Assembly (NCBI GenBank): GCA_050698355.1
Contig: JBOHBN010000114.1
Location: 1 to 23,619 of the forward strand
Source of the DNA: JBOHBN01 sp050698355
GTDB taxonomy: Bacteria > Actinomycetota > Actinomycetes > Streptosporangiales > WHST01
Length of the DNA: 23,619 nucleotides
Reading direction: 5' to 3'
The notes under the pieces were generated by a model. The model made no database searches and was not told where the DNA came from. It was given only the letters and a program-made list of their open reading frames with translations. This document shows positions 5,900 to 13,001 of the stretch, piece after piece (within the stretch, counting starts at the first letter, position 1; every line of letters starts with the position of its first letter). Position numbers and translations under genes: made by a program.

Positions 5900-7174
5900 A
5901 TGGTGACCCTCGACACCCCGGTCGACATCCCTGTCGACACACCCGTCGCCGCACCCGTCACCGCGCCTGTCGCCGGGCAGGCGCCGGCTCCCGTGCCCGA
6001 GCCACCCGCGGAGTACGCCAGCCGCCTCGCCCGTGTACGCGAGCGCATGACACGGCAGTCGTTCGCGGCCCTGATCGTGACCGACCCGGCCAACCTGTAC
6101 TACCTGTCCGGCTACAACGCCTGGTCCTTCTACATGCCGCAGTGCCTGGTCGTACCTGTCGACGGCGACCCGGTGCTCTTCGCCCGGGCGATGGACGCCG
6201 CCGGCGCCGGGTTCACCACGTGGTTGCCGCCCGCGCAGGTGGAGGGGTACCCCGAGGACCTCGTGCACCGCCCGGACACGCACCCGTTCTGTTGGATCGC
6301 GCGGCGCATCGCCGACCGCGGCCTGATCGCGACCGGTGAGCGGTGCGCGGTCGAGGCCGACTCCTCGTACTTCACCGTACGCGCCTACCAGGCGCTCGCC
6401 GCGGGACTGCCCGGCGTACGCGTTGCCGACAGCGCGGAACTGGTCAACTGGGTGCGCGTGGTGAAGTCGCCTTACGAGGTGGAGCAGATGCGGGTCGCCG
6501 GATCGATCGCCGAGCACGCCATGCAGGTCGCGCTCACCGGCGTGACGGCCAAGCGGCGGCAGTGCGACGTGGCCGCGGACATCCTCGCGGCACAGGCGCA
6601 CGGCACCGCCGAGCACGGCGGCGACTACTCGGCCTGCTTGCCCTTCCTGCCCACCGGCGCCGGAGCCGGCACGCCGCACCTCACGTTCACCGACGAGCCG
6701 CTACGGCCGGGCGAGGCCACGACGATCGAGCTGGCCGGTGTGTACCGCAGGTACCACGCCCCGCTGGCGCGCACCGTGATGCTCGGTGAGCCGTCACGCC
6801 GGCTCACCGACACCGCCGCCGTGGTCGCCGAGGGCATGGCGGAGACGTTGGCCACCATGCGGCCCGGGCGTACGGCAGGCGACGTCCATGGGGCGTGGGA
6901 GCGGGTGATCAGCGCCCACGGCCTCTCCAAGGACTCCAGGATCGGGTACTCCATCGGCGTCGGCTACCCGCCGGACTGGGGTGAGCGCACGGTGAGCCTG
7001 CGCCGCGCTGAGCCGACCGTCCTCGAGGCGGGCATGTGCTTCCACGTCATCCTCGGCATGTGGATGGACGGGTGGGGCTACGAGCTGTCCGAGCCGGTCG
7101 TGATAGTCGGTGACGGGGTGGAGCGGCTCACCTCGTTGCCCTGGGAGCTGACGATCTTGCGGGAGGTTTTGTGA
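5900..7174 (+). CDS. M24 (pita-bread) family protein, ectoine hydrolase (DoeA/EutD)-like
   Basis: A 424-residue protein. Residues about 36-185 are the creatinase N-terminal domain and about 190-420 the M24 fold. Stretches such as LYYLSGYNAWSFYMPQ, VEGYPEDLVHRPDTHP, IELAGVYRRYHAPLART, IGYSIGVGYPPDWGERTVS and ILGMWMDGWGYELSE resemble ectoine hydrolases more than Xaa-Pro peptidases. Canonical M24 metal ligands are missing (the second Asp is Pro288; the His and Glu positions read Ser351 and Leu385), as expected for the creatinase/DoeA branch that opens C-N bonds in small molecules. The first 35 residues are a Pro/Val/Ala-rich extension. AGGAGG (5891-5896) is 3 bp from ATG 5900 and 6 bp from an in-frame GTG at 5903, the likelier start by spacing. 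It is coupled to the aminotransferase gene (GTGA overlap). The substrate is unproven. Confidence 0.8.
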   Translation: MVTLDTPVDIPVDTPVAAPVTAPVAGQAPAPVPEPPAEYASRLARVRERMTRQSFAALIVTDPANLYYLSGYNAWSFYMPQCLVVPVDGDPVLFARAMDAAGAGFTTWLPPAQVEGYPEDLVHRPDTHPFCWIARRIADRGLIATGERCAVEADSSYFTVRAYQALAAGLPGVRVADSAELVNWVRVVKSPYEVEQMRVAGSIAEHAMQVALTGVTAKRRQCDVAADILAAQAHGTAEHGGDYSACLPFLPTGAGAGTPHLTFTDEPLRPGEATTIELAGVYRRYHAPLARTVMLGEPSRRLTDTAAVVAEGMAETLATMRPGRTAGDVHGAWERVISAHGLSKDSRIGYSIGVGYPPDWGERTVSLRRAEPTVLEAGMCFHVILGMWMDGWGYELSEPVVIVGDGVERLTSLPWELTILREVL

Positions 7175-8376
7175 CGGCTGAGACGAGCGGGCTGCGGCTG
7201 GCGGCCCGCGCCGAGACACTCGTCGGTTCGGTCATCGACTCGAGCACGTCGCTGCTCGCCGCGCAGAGCCACGACATCGTCTCGCTCGCGATGGGCAGCC
7301 CGGCGGCCGAGGCGATACCGGCCGACGTGTTCGCGAGCCTCGCCGCGTCCGAGCTGGGCGCCGTGGATGCGTACGACTACGCCGCCACCGAGGGCGACCC
7401 GCGCTTGCGTGCGGCGATCCTCGCCATGCTCGCCGGCACGGACCAGGAGACGACCGCGGACCGGCTGACGGTCACGAGCGGCGGCATGCAGGGCCTCGAC
7501 CTCGCCTGCAAGCTGTTCGTCGACCCGGGCGACCTCGTGGTCATCGAGTCCCCGACGTACACCAATGGCAGTGCCACCGTGCTCGCGTACGGCGGCGAGG
7601 TGCTCGAGGCGCCGGTGGACGGGGACGGCCTCGTCGTCGATGCCCTCCCCGACCTCGTCGAGCGCGCGGGACGTCTGCCGAAGGCGATCTACACGGTCCC
7701 GACGTTCCAGAACCCGTCGGGCGTCACCATGTCCACGCCCCGGCGAGAGCTGCTCGTCGACCTCGCCCGCCGCTGGGGCGCGGTCATCATCGACGACGAC
7801 CCGTACGGCATGCTGAGGTTCGGCGGCGACGCCAAGCCCTCGCTGCGCGCTGTGAGCGGCGGCGACCCGTGCGTTTTCTCCGTACGCACGTTCTCCAAGA
7901 TCATCGCACCGGGCCTCCGGGTCGGCTGGGTCGACGCCGCGCCGGAGCTCGGCCAGCTGCTCATCAACGCCAAGCAGGCGATGGACACGTGCGCCAACCT
8001 GCCGGCGCAGCGGTTGGTCGCGCGGTTCCTTGAGGACGGGCACCTGGAGGCGCACCTGGAGCGGCTGCGCGAGGAGTACCGCAGCCGTAAGGTCGCCATG
8101 CAGCAGGCTCTGGTCGACGAGCTCGGCGACCTCGCGACCTGGACCAACCCGGACGGCGGCTTCTTCTGCTGGGTCACGCTCCCGGAAAGCATCGGCACCC
8201 AGCAGCTGTTCGAGGTGGCGCTGGCCGAGGGCGTCGCCTACATCCCCGGCCCGGCGTTCTCCCCATCGGGAGCGTTCCGCAACGCGCTGCGGCTGTGCTT
8301 CGCGTCCACCGGTCCCGACCGCACGCGGGAGGGTCTGCGCAGGCTGCGCCGTGCCATCGACACGGTGAACGCATGA
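7171..8376 (+). CDS. PLP-dependent class I/II aminotransferase (2-aminoadipate transaminase/LysN-like)
   Basis: A 401-residue fold-type I aminotransferase without the DNA-binding domain of MocR regulators. Key residues are visible: Lys243 in SVRTFSKIIAPGLRVGW forms the PLP aldimine, Asn181 (FQNPSGV), Asp209 and Tyr212 (IIDDDPYGML) hold the cofactor, and Arg250 is near the phosphate. It belongs to the branch with LysN-type 2-aminoadipate and related transaminases. The start is GTG 7171 with GGGAGG 4 bp upstream, overlapping the M24 stop as GTGA; its own TGA overlaps the M20 start as ATGA. In the operon it could transaminate the amino acid freed by the neighbouring hydrolase and deacylase, or be a DapC-like partner of DapD. 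The donor and acceptor cannot be inferred. Confidence 0.9.
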   Translation: MTAETSGLRLAARAETLVGSVIDSSTSLLAAQSHDIVSLAMGSPAAEAIPADVFASLAASELGAVDAYDYAATEGDPRLRAAILAMLAGTDQETTADRLTVTSGGMQGLDLACKLFVDPGDLVVIESPTYTNGSATVLAYGGEVLEAPVDGDGLVVDALPDLVERAGRLPKAIYTVPTFQNPSGVTMSTPRRELLVDLARRWGAVIIDDDPYGMLRFGGDAKPSLRAVSGGDPCVFSVRTFSKIIAPGLRVGWVDAAPELGQLLINAKQAMDTCANLPAQRLVARFLEDGHLEAHLERLREEYRSRKVAMQQALVDELGDLATWTNPDGGFFCWVTLPESIGTQQLFEVALAEGVAYIPGPAFSPSGAFRNALRLCFASTGPDRTREGLRRLRRAIDTVNA

Positions 8377-9548
8377 CCGCTGCGGAGCAAGCAGTACTCG
8401 ACCTCATCACCGCGGGCGAGATCCGCGACCTCGCCGTCGATCTGGTCCGGGCGGGAGGGGAGAACCCGCCGGGCGGCGAGGGCGCCGCGGCGAAGGCGTT
8501 CGGCGCGGCGTGCGCGGCGCGCGGGCTGGACGTGCGTACGAGCGACGTCGAGCCGGACCGGCCGAACGTCGCCGCGACCCTTCCCGGCGGTGCAGGTCCA
8601 GGGCTGTTGTTGCTCGGGCACACCGACGTCGTTCCGGTCGGCGAGGGATGGAGCGTCCCGCCGTTCGACGGTGTCGTACGCGACGGTCGGCTGTACGGGC
8701 GCGGGTCGGCGGACATGCGCGGTGGCCTCGCGGCGGCCGTGGTGGCGATGTCCGCGCTGCGGCGGGCCGGGGTCGACCTCGCTGGGCCGGTCGAGCTCGC
8801 GGCGCTCGTCGACGAGGAGGATACCGGCAAGGGCATCCGCGCGTACCTCGCCGAGGCGGCGGGCAACGCCTTCTGTGTCGTGACCGAGCCGACCGAGCTG
8901 CGCACGGTCGTCGCGGCGCGGGGCGACTCGTACCTGGAGATCACCGTCACCGGCCAGGCCGCGCACTCCGGCAACCCGGCCGACGGCCGCAACGCGATCT
9001 ACGGCGCGACGCGGGTCGTGGCGGAGATCGAGCGGTGGCACCAGGAACTCGCCACGCGCGCCCATCCCCTCGCCGGTGCGCCGACCTGGAGCGTCGGGCA
9101 GATCACCGGCGGCACCGGTACGTCCACCGTTCCCGCCGAGTGCGTCATCTCGGCCGACCGGCGGCTGCTGCCCGGCGAGACCGGCCGCGCGGTGCGCGAC
9201 GCCGTCGACCGCGGCATCGACGCGCTCGGTCTCGGCGAGCGTGGCCTTTCGTACACGGTCGAGATGACGATGGAGATGCCGGGGTTCGAGACCGCGACCG
9301 ATCAGCCGCTCGTGCAGGCAGCGGGCGGCGCGGTGCATGACGCCGGTGGCCCGGACGAGCCGGTCAGCGGCTGGACCGCTGCGTGTGACGGCGGTTTCGT
9401 CGCCCGGGACACCGGCGTACCGGTTGTCGTGCTCGGCGCGGGCTCGGCGACGACCCAGGCACACCGGCCGGACGAGTCGGTGGCGCTGGACGACCTGGTG
9501 GTCGCCGCCCGGACGTACGCCCTCTGCGCGCTGCGGTTGCTCGGCTAA
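8373..9548 (+). CDS. M20 family metallo-deacylase/peptidase (ArgE/DapE/ACY1 type)
   Basis: A 391-residue di-zinc amidohydrolase with all family signatures: GHTDVVPVG (H83, D85), GRGSADMRGG (D114, bridging), DEEDTG (E148 general base, E149), TEPTE (E172), AAHSG (H198, dimerisation-lid His) and QAHRPDE (H364). Relatives remove acetyl or succinyl groups from amino acids (ArgE, DapE, aminoacylase). It resembles the generic ArgE/DapE group more than the mycobacterial DapE branch. The ATG at 8373 overlaps the aminotransferase stop by four bases. With a DapD-type acyltransferase across the promoter region, deacylation of a succinyl or acetyl intermediate is a natural guess, still unproven. Confidence 0.9.
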   Translation: MTAAEQAVLDLITAGEIRDLAVDLVRAGGENPPGGEGAAAKAFGAACAARGLDVRTSDVEPDRPNVAATLPGGAGPGLLLLGHTDVVPVGEGWSVPPFDGVVRDGRLYGRGSADMRGGLAAAVVAMSALRRAGVDLAGPVELAALVDEEDTGKGIRAYLAEAAGNAFCVVTEPTELRTVVAARGDSYLEITVTGQAAHSGNPADGRNAIYGATRVVAEIERWHQELATRAHPLAGAPTWSVGQITGGTGTSTVPAECVISADRRLLPGETGRAVRDAVDRGIDALGLGERGLSYTVEMTMEMPGFETATDQPLVQAAGGAVHDAGGPDEPVSGWTAACDGGFVARDTGVPVVVLGAGSATTQAHRPDESVALDDLVVAARTYALCALRLLG

Positions 9549-9555
9549 CTCACAC

Positions 9556-9623
9556 CAAGATCCATCCCTTCCGGCCGCAGCGCGCAGGTTTCTACGCGTT
9601 GCGGCCATGCGGAACAGATCTTG
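9556..9623 (+). terminator. Long imperfect hairpin, probable terminator of the M24 operon
   Basis: Arms GGCCGCAGCGCG (9573-9584) and CGCGTTGCGGCC (9595-9606) pair over 12 bp with one G-U and a 10-nt loop. Further out, TTCC/GGAA and CAAGATC (9556-9562)/GATCTTG (9617-9623) extend the stem across internal bulges. It begins 8 bp after the M20 stop. There is no U-tract, which is common for high-GC actinomycete terminators. Confidence 0.6.
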
Positions 9624-9656
9624 ACCCCGGCGTCTCCGTATCCTTGCGGTCGATCC

Positions 9657-10544
9657 ATGAGGGGAGGACTCCTGAGACGCGTACGCGCTGGGCGCCGTGG
9701 AATGCTGGCGGCGGGCCTCGTACTCGCCCTGGTTGGCACGGCCGCGGCGTGCACCGGGTCGAGCAAGCAACCGCTGACGCCCGAGCACTGCACCGCGCAG
9801 ACCGATGCGGGGGCGGTGGACCTCGACCCGGAGCAGGCGCGAATCGCGAGCACGATCCTGGCGGTCGGCATCCGCGAGGCCATGCCGCAGCGCGCCGTGA
9901 CCATCGCGTACGCCGCCGCGTACCAGGAGTCGAAGCTGCACAACCTCGACTACGGCGACCGCGACTCGGTCGGCGTGTTCCAGCAGCGCCCCTCCCAGGG
10001 CTGGGGACCGCGACGCAGGCTCAAGGACCCGGCGTACGCGACGGCGCAGTTCTACGCCGCACTCGCGCATGTCGACGGGTACCAACAGATGCCGATCCAC
10101 AAGGCGGCGCAGGCGGTACAGCGCAGCGCGTACGGCCCCGCGTACCAGCAGCACGAGCAGAAGGCGCGGGTGCTGTCGGACGCCCTGACCGGCCGGGCGG
10201 GCGTGTCGGCGTTCACCTGTCTACTGCGCCCGACGGCCGGCAGCGAGGTTGCCGACGTGCGGGCGGCCGTCGCGCACGACTGGGGCGTGCGCGCGGTGAC
10301 CCGTGGGGCGGGCCGGGGCTTTCACGTACGGCTCGGCGACGGCGCGCCCGCGCGGCACACCCGCGCGATGGCGTTCTGGCTGGTGGCTCGCGCCGACGTG
10401 CTCAGCCTCGACCACGTACGGCTGCGGGATCGCAAGTGGCGGTCGGGCAACGATTCGACCGGCTGGGAGCATACGTTGGGCCGGGTGCCGCCGCACCGGG
10501 TCCACGCCCGGTTCCTCCCACCACCCTCACCCGACCAGCCGTAG
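9657..10544 (+). CDS. Putative secreted lipoprotein with lysozyme-like domain
   Basis: A 295-residue protein with a basic N-terminus, a hydrophobic stretch (LAAGLVLALVGTAAAC) and a possible lipobox Cys at 32, followed by a Thr/Ser/Gly linker. The mature part has VTIAYAAAYQESKLHNLDYGDRDSVGVFQQRPSQGWG, which resembles the Glu-containing active-site region of lysozyme/transglycosylase-like domains; E88 of AYQESK would be the catalytic candidate. Actinobacterial homologues are, I believe, often labelled 'heavy metal transporter' without good reason. The ATG at 9657 has no upstream RBS, but TTGACC (9621) and TTGCGG (9644) could give a leaderless start; GGGGAGG at 9661 would instead favour a start further in. 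Function is uncertain. Confidence 0.65.
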   Translation: MRGGLLRRVRAGRRGMLAAGLVLALVGTAAACTGSSKQPLTPEHCTAQTDAGAVDLDPEQARIASTILAVGIREAMPQRAVTIAYAAAYQESKLHNLDYGDRDSVGVFQQRPSQGWGPRRRLKDPAYATAQFYAALAHVDGYQQMPIHKAAQAVQRSAYGPAYQQHEQKARVLSDALTGRAGVSAFTCLLRPTAGSEVADVRAAVAHDWGVRAVTRGAGRGFHVRLGDGAPARHTRAMAFWLVARADVLSLDHVRLRDRKWRSGNDSTGWEHTLGRVPPHRVHARFLPPPSPDQP

Positions 10545-10556
10545 CCTGGTTTGGGC

Positions 10557-11684
10557 TCAGGCCGTGAGACGAGCGCACGCAACATCGATGCGCTCGTCTG
10601 GGGCGGTGAGGGCGAGGCGTACGTGCCTGGCGCCGGAGGCGCCGTAGAACTCGCCCGGCGCCGCGAGGATGCCGCGCTTCGCGAGCCAGTCGACGGTGTC
10701 CCAGCAGCTCTCGTCGCGGCTCACCCACAGGTAAAGGCCGGCCTCGGAGTGGTCGACCCGGAAGCCGGCGGCGACCACCGCGTCCCAGAGCAGCGAGCGG
10801 CGCTTGGCGTACCGCTCCCGCTGTGCCTCGACGTGTGCGTCGTCGTCGAGCGCCGCGCGCATCGCCGCCTGCACCGGCGCGGGCACGAGCATCCCGGTGT
10901 GGCGGCGCAGGGCGAGCAGCTCACCGATCAGCTCGGGGTCGCCGGCCACGAAGCCCGCGCGGTATCCGGCGAGGTTGGAGCGCTTGGACAGCGAGTGCAC
11001 GGCGAGCACGCCGGTGGGCGAGTCGCCCACGACGCTCTCGTGCAGCACCGACACGGGCTCGGCCTCCCAGCCGAACTCCGCGTAGCACTCGTCACACGCC
11101 AGCACCGCGCCGTGCTCGCGGCACCACGCGACGACCTTCGCCAGGTGCTCGGCGGGTAGCACCCGCCCGTGCGGGTTGCCGGGGGTGCTGAGCCACACCA
11201 GGCTGACCCGGCGCGGGCCGAGGGACAGCAGGCCGTCGGTAGCGACGACCTCCGCGCCGGTGACGCGTACGCCCGCGTCGTAGCTGGGGTAGGCGAGCTC
11301 CGGGATCGCCACGATGTCGCCGGGCCCGAGACCGAGCAGGGTCGGCAGCCAGGAGATCAGTTCCTTGGATCCGATCGTCGGGACGATCGCCGCCGGGTCC
11401 GCGCGCGTGACCCCGAGCCGTCTCTGGAGCCATCCGGCGGCCGACTCGCGCAGGGCCGCGGTGCCGGATGCCTGCGGGTAACCGCGCGCGTCCGCCGCCT
11501 CACCGAGCGCCTCGCGTACGACCGCTGGCACCGGGTCTATCGGGGCGCCGATGGACAGGTCGACGATGCCGCCCTCGTGGGCGGCCGCCGTCTGCTTGTA
11601 CGCGGCGAGCTGGTCCCAGGGAAACGCCGGCAGCCGCGCCGACACCGGCTGGGGCAACGGCGTCGACGGGGCTTCTTCAGTCAC
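10557..11684 (-). CDS. dapC: Succinyldiaminopimelate transaminase (actinobacterial DapC)
   Basis: A 375-residue class I/II PLP aminotransferase. Lys234 in HSLSKRSNLAGYRAGF binds PLP; Asn170 (STPGNPHG), Asp198 and Tyr201 (ACDECYAEF) and Arg242 are in place. The GSKELISWLP and APGEFYG stretches are typical of the actinobacterial DapC group, which transaminates N-succinyl-2-amino-6-oxopimelate on the route to diaminopimelate and lysine. The GTG at 11684 overlaps the fdxA stop (GTGA), excluding the longer open frame. The fdxA-dapC pair also occurs in mycobacteria. Its presence argues that the aminotransferase at 7171-8376 has another job. Confidence 0.88.
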   Translation of the reverse strand: MTEEAPSTPLPQPVSARLPAFPWDQLAAYKQTAAAHEGGIVDLSIGAPIDPVPAVVREALGEAADARGYPQASGTAALRESAAGWLQRRLGVTRADPAAIVPTIGSKELISWLPTLLGLGPGDIVAIPELAYPSYDAGVRVTGAEVVATDGLLSLGPRRVSLVWLSTPGNPHGRVLPAEHLAKVVAWCREHGAVLACDECYAEFGWEAEPVSVLHESVVGDSPTGVLAVHSLSKRSNLAGYRAGFVAGDPELIGELLALRRHTGMLVPAPVQAAMRAALDDDAHVEAQRERYAKRRSLLWDAVVAAGFRVDHSEAGLYLWVSRDESCWDTVDWLAKRGILAAPGEFYGASGARHVRLALTAPDERIDVACARLTA

Positions 11685-12007
11685 TCGCCCTCGGCCTGCG
11701 GCGGCAGCGCCGCGACGACCGGGTGGTCGCGGTCGAGCTTGCCGACCTTCGACGCCCCGCCCGGCGAACCGAGCTCGTCGAAGAACTCGACGTTCACCTT
11801 GTAGTACTCCTGCCACTGGTCGGGCGTGTCGTCCTCGTAGTAGATCGCCTCGACCGGGCAGACCGGCTCACACGCACCGCAGTCCACGCACTCGTCCGGC
11901 TGGATGTAGAGCATCCGGTTGCCCTCGTAGATGCAATCCACGGGGCACTCGTCAACGCAACCACGGTCGAGCACGTCGACGCAGGGCTGCGCGATGATGT
12001 ACGTCAC
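11681..12007 (-). CDS. fdxA: 7Fe ferredoxin (3Fe-4S/4Fe-4S), FdxA/FdxC type
   Basis: A 108-residue ferredoxin. C9, C17, C21 and C25 lie in the first motif and C40, C43, C46 and C50 in CVDCGACEPVC. In 7Fe ferredoxins the 3Fe-4S cluster uses C9, C17 and the last Cys, and the 4Fe-4S cluster uses the rest; C25 would be extra. An acidic C-terminal extension (about 58-108) is normal for the family. The start is GTG 12007, with GGGA about 8 bp upstream. It is coupled to dapC and diverges from the GNAT gene across 63 bp. It carries electrons to as yet unspecified partners. Confidence 0.95.
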   Translation of the reverse strand: MTYIIAQPCVDVLDRGCVDECPVDCIYEGNRMLYIQPDECVDCGACEPVCPVEAIYYEDDTPDQWQEYYKVNVEFFDELGSPGGASKVGKLDRDHPVVAALPPQAEGE

Positions 12008-12070
12008 TACGGGTCCCTTTCGCTACGTCCGACCACCCAAGACTAACGCCCAGCTCCGGAGAAGGACGCG

Positions 12071-12988
12071 ATGCCCGCTGCTGTACGGATCACACGGCTC
12101 GACGTCGGCTACCGGGTTACGACCCGGCGACGTGTGGCGGGCGGCTCGGCCACCGACGTCGTCGGTGACCTGGTGCGTTGGGACGACGACGGCGTCCTCA
12201 CCGTCCGCGACCGCGACGACACGGAGCACCACGTGGCAGCCGCGGACCTGATCGCCGCGCGCGTCGTGCACGCCCGCCCGGCCCCGCGCCGCGTAGCCGA
12301 GCTCGAACGGGTTGCGGCACGCGGCTGGCCGGCCGTCGAGACCGGTACGGTCGGCGACTGGCTGCTGCGCGCAGCCGGCGGGTTCACCGGCCGCGCGAAC
12401 TCCGCGCTCGCCGTCGGCGAGCCGGGCATACCGTTCGGCGATGCGGCCGAGCGCGTGCGCGGGTGGTACGCCGAGCGCGACCTGCCCGCCCGGGCGGCCG
12501 TCGTGCTGCCGTCCCCGGAGGACGACGGGTTCGCCGCGCTGGGCTGGGCTCCCGCACGGGCGGTGCTCGTGCAGACGGCGGACGTGCGCGGTGTGACCGA
12601 CGCGTCGGATGTGACGGTCGAGCCGGAGCCCTCCCCAGAGTGGCTCGCGCGGTACACCGCGCGCGGCGAGGTCACAGAAGCGGGACGGCAGGTGCTCACC
12701 GGCGGCGGAACCGTTGGTTTCGCGCGGGTCGGTGACGGGCCGGTGGCCATCGGCCGGGGCGTTGTGGTGGACGGCTGGCTCGGCATCTCCGCGATCGAGG
12801 TCGACCCCGGGTACCGCCGTCGCGGGTACGCGCGCGCGGTGACCCGTGCGCTGCTGGCGTGGGGCGCCGGGCACGGCGCCGAGCGCGCGTACATCCAGGT
12901 CGACTCGGGCAACGCGCCGGCCCGCGCCCTCTACGCCGACCTCGGCTTCCGCACCCACCACCGCTACCGGTACCGCACCGCTCCTTGA
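12071..12988 (+). CDS. GNAT family N-acetyltransferase with N-terminal SH3-like domain
   Basis: A 305-residue protein. Residues about 1-70 look like a small beta-rich domain (RITRLDVGYRVTTRRR, then GDLVRWDDDGVLTVRDRDD) seen in front of some actinobacterial acetyltransferases. Residues about 205-303 are the GNAT core: ISAIEVDPGYRRRGYARAV carries the acetyl-CoA loop RRRGYA, and IQVDSGNAPARALYADLGF is the terminal motif B helix. GGAGAAGG lies about 6 bp before the ATG at 12071. It diverges from fdxA and converges with the CNNM-type gene, ending 13 bp from it. The acetyl acceptor is unknown. Confidence 0.85.
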   Translation: MPAAVRITRLDVGYRVTTRRRVAGGSATDVVGDLVRWDDDGVLTVRDRDDTEHHVAAADLIAARVVHARPAPRRVAELERVAARGWPAVETGTVGDWLLRAAGGFTGRANSALAVGEPGIPFGDAAERVRGWYAERDLPARAAVVLPSPEDDGFAALGWAPARAVLVQTADVRGVTDASDVTVEPEPSPEWLARYTARGEVTEAGRQVLTGGGTVGFARVGDGPVAIGRGVVVDGWLGISAIEVDPGYRRRGYARAVTRALLAWGAGHGAERAYIQVDSGNAPARALYADLGFRTHHRYRYRTAP

Positions 12989-13001
12989 CCCTGTTGACAA
13001 G

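Noticed and set aside
4270..6093. A single 607-codon open frame covering dapD and upstream DNA
   Set aside because: Only the last 280 codons match DapD; the upstream part overlaps the GntR gene on the same strand in another frame and is low-complexity Arg/Ala-rich translation typical of GC-rich shadows.
8238..10154. A 638-codon open frame on the minus strand
   Set aside because: It lies opposite the M20 gene and lipoprotein gene, has biased Arg/Gly/Val composition and no recognisable domain.
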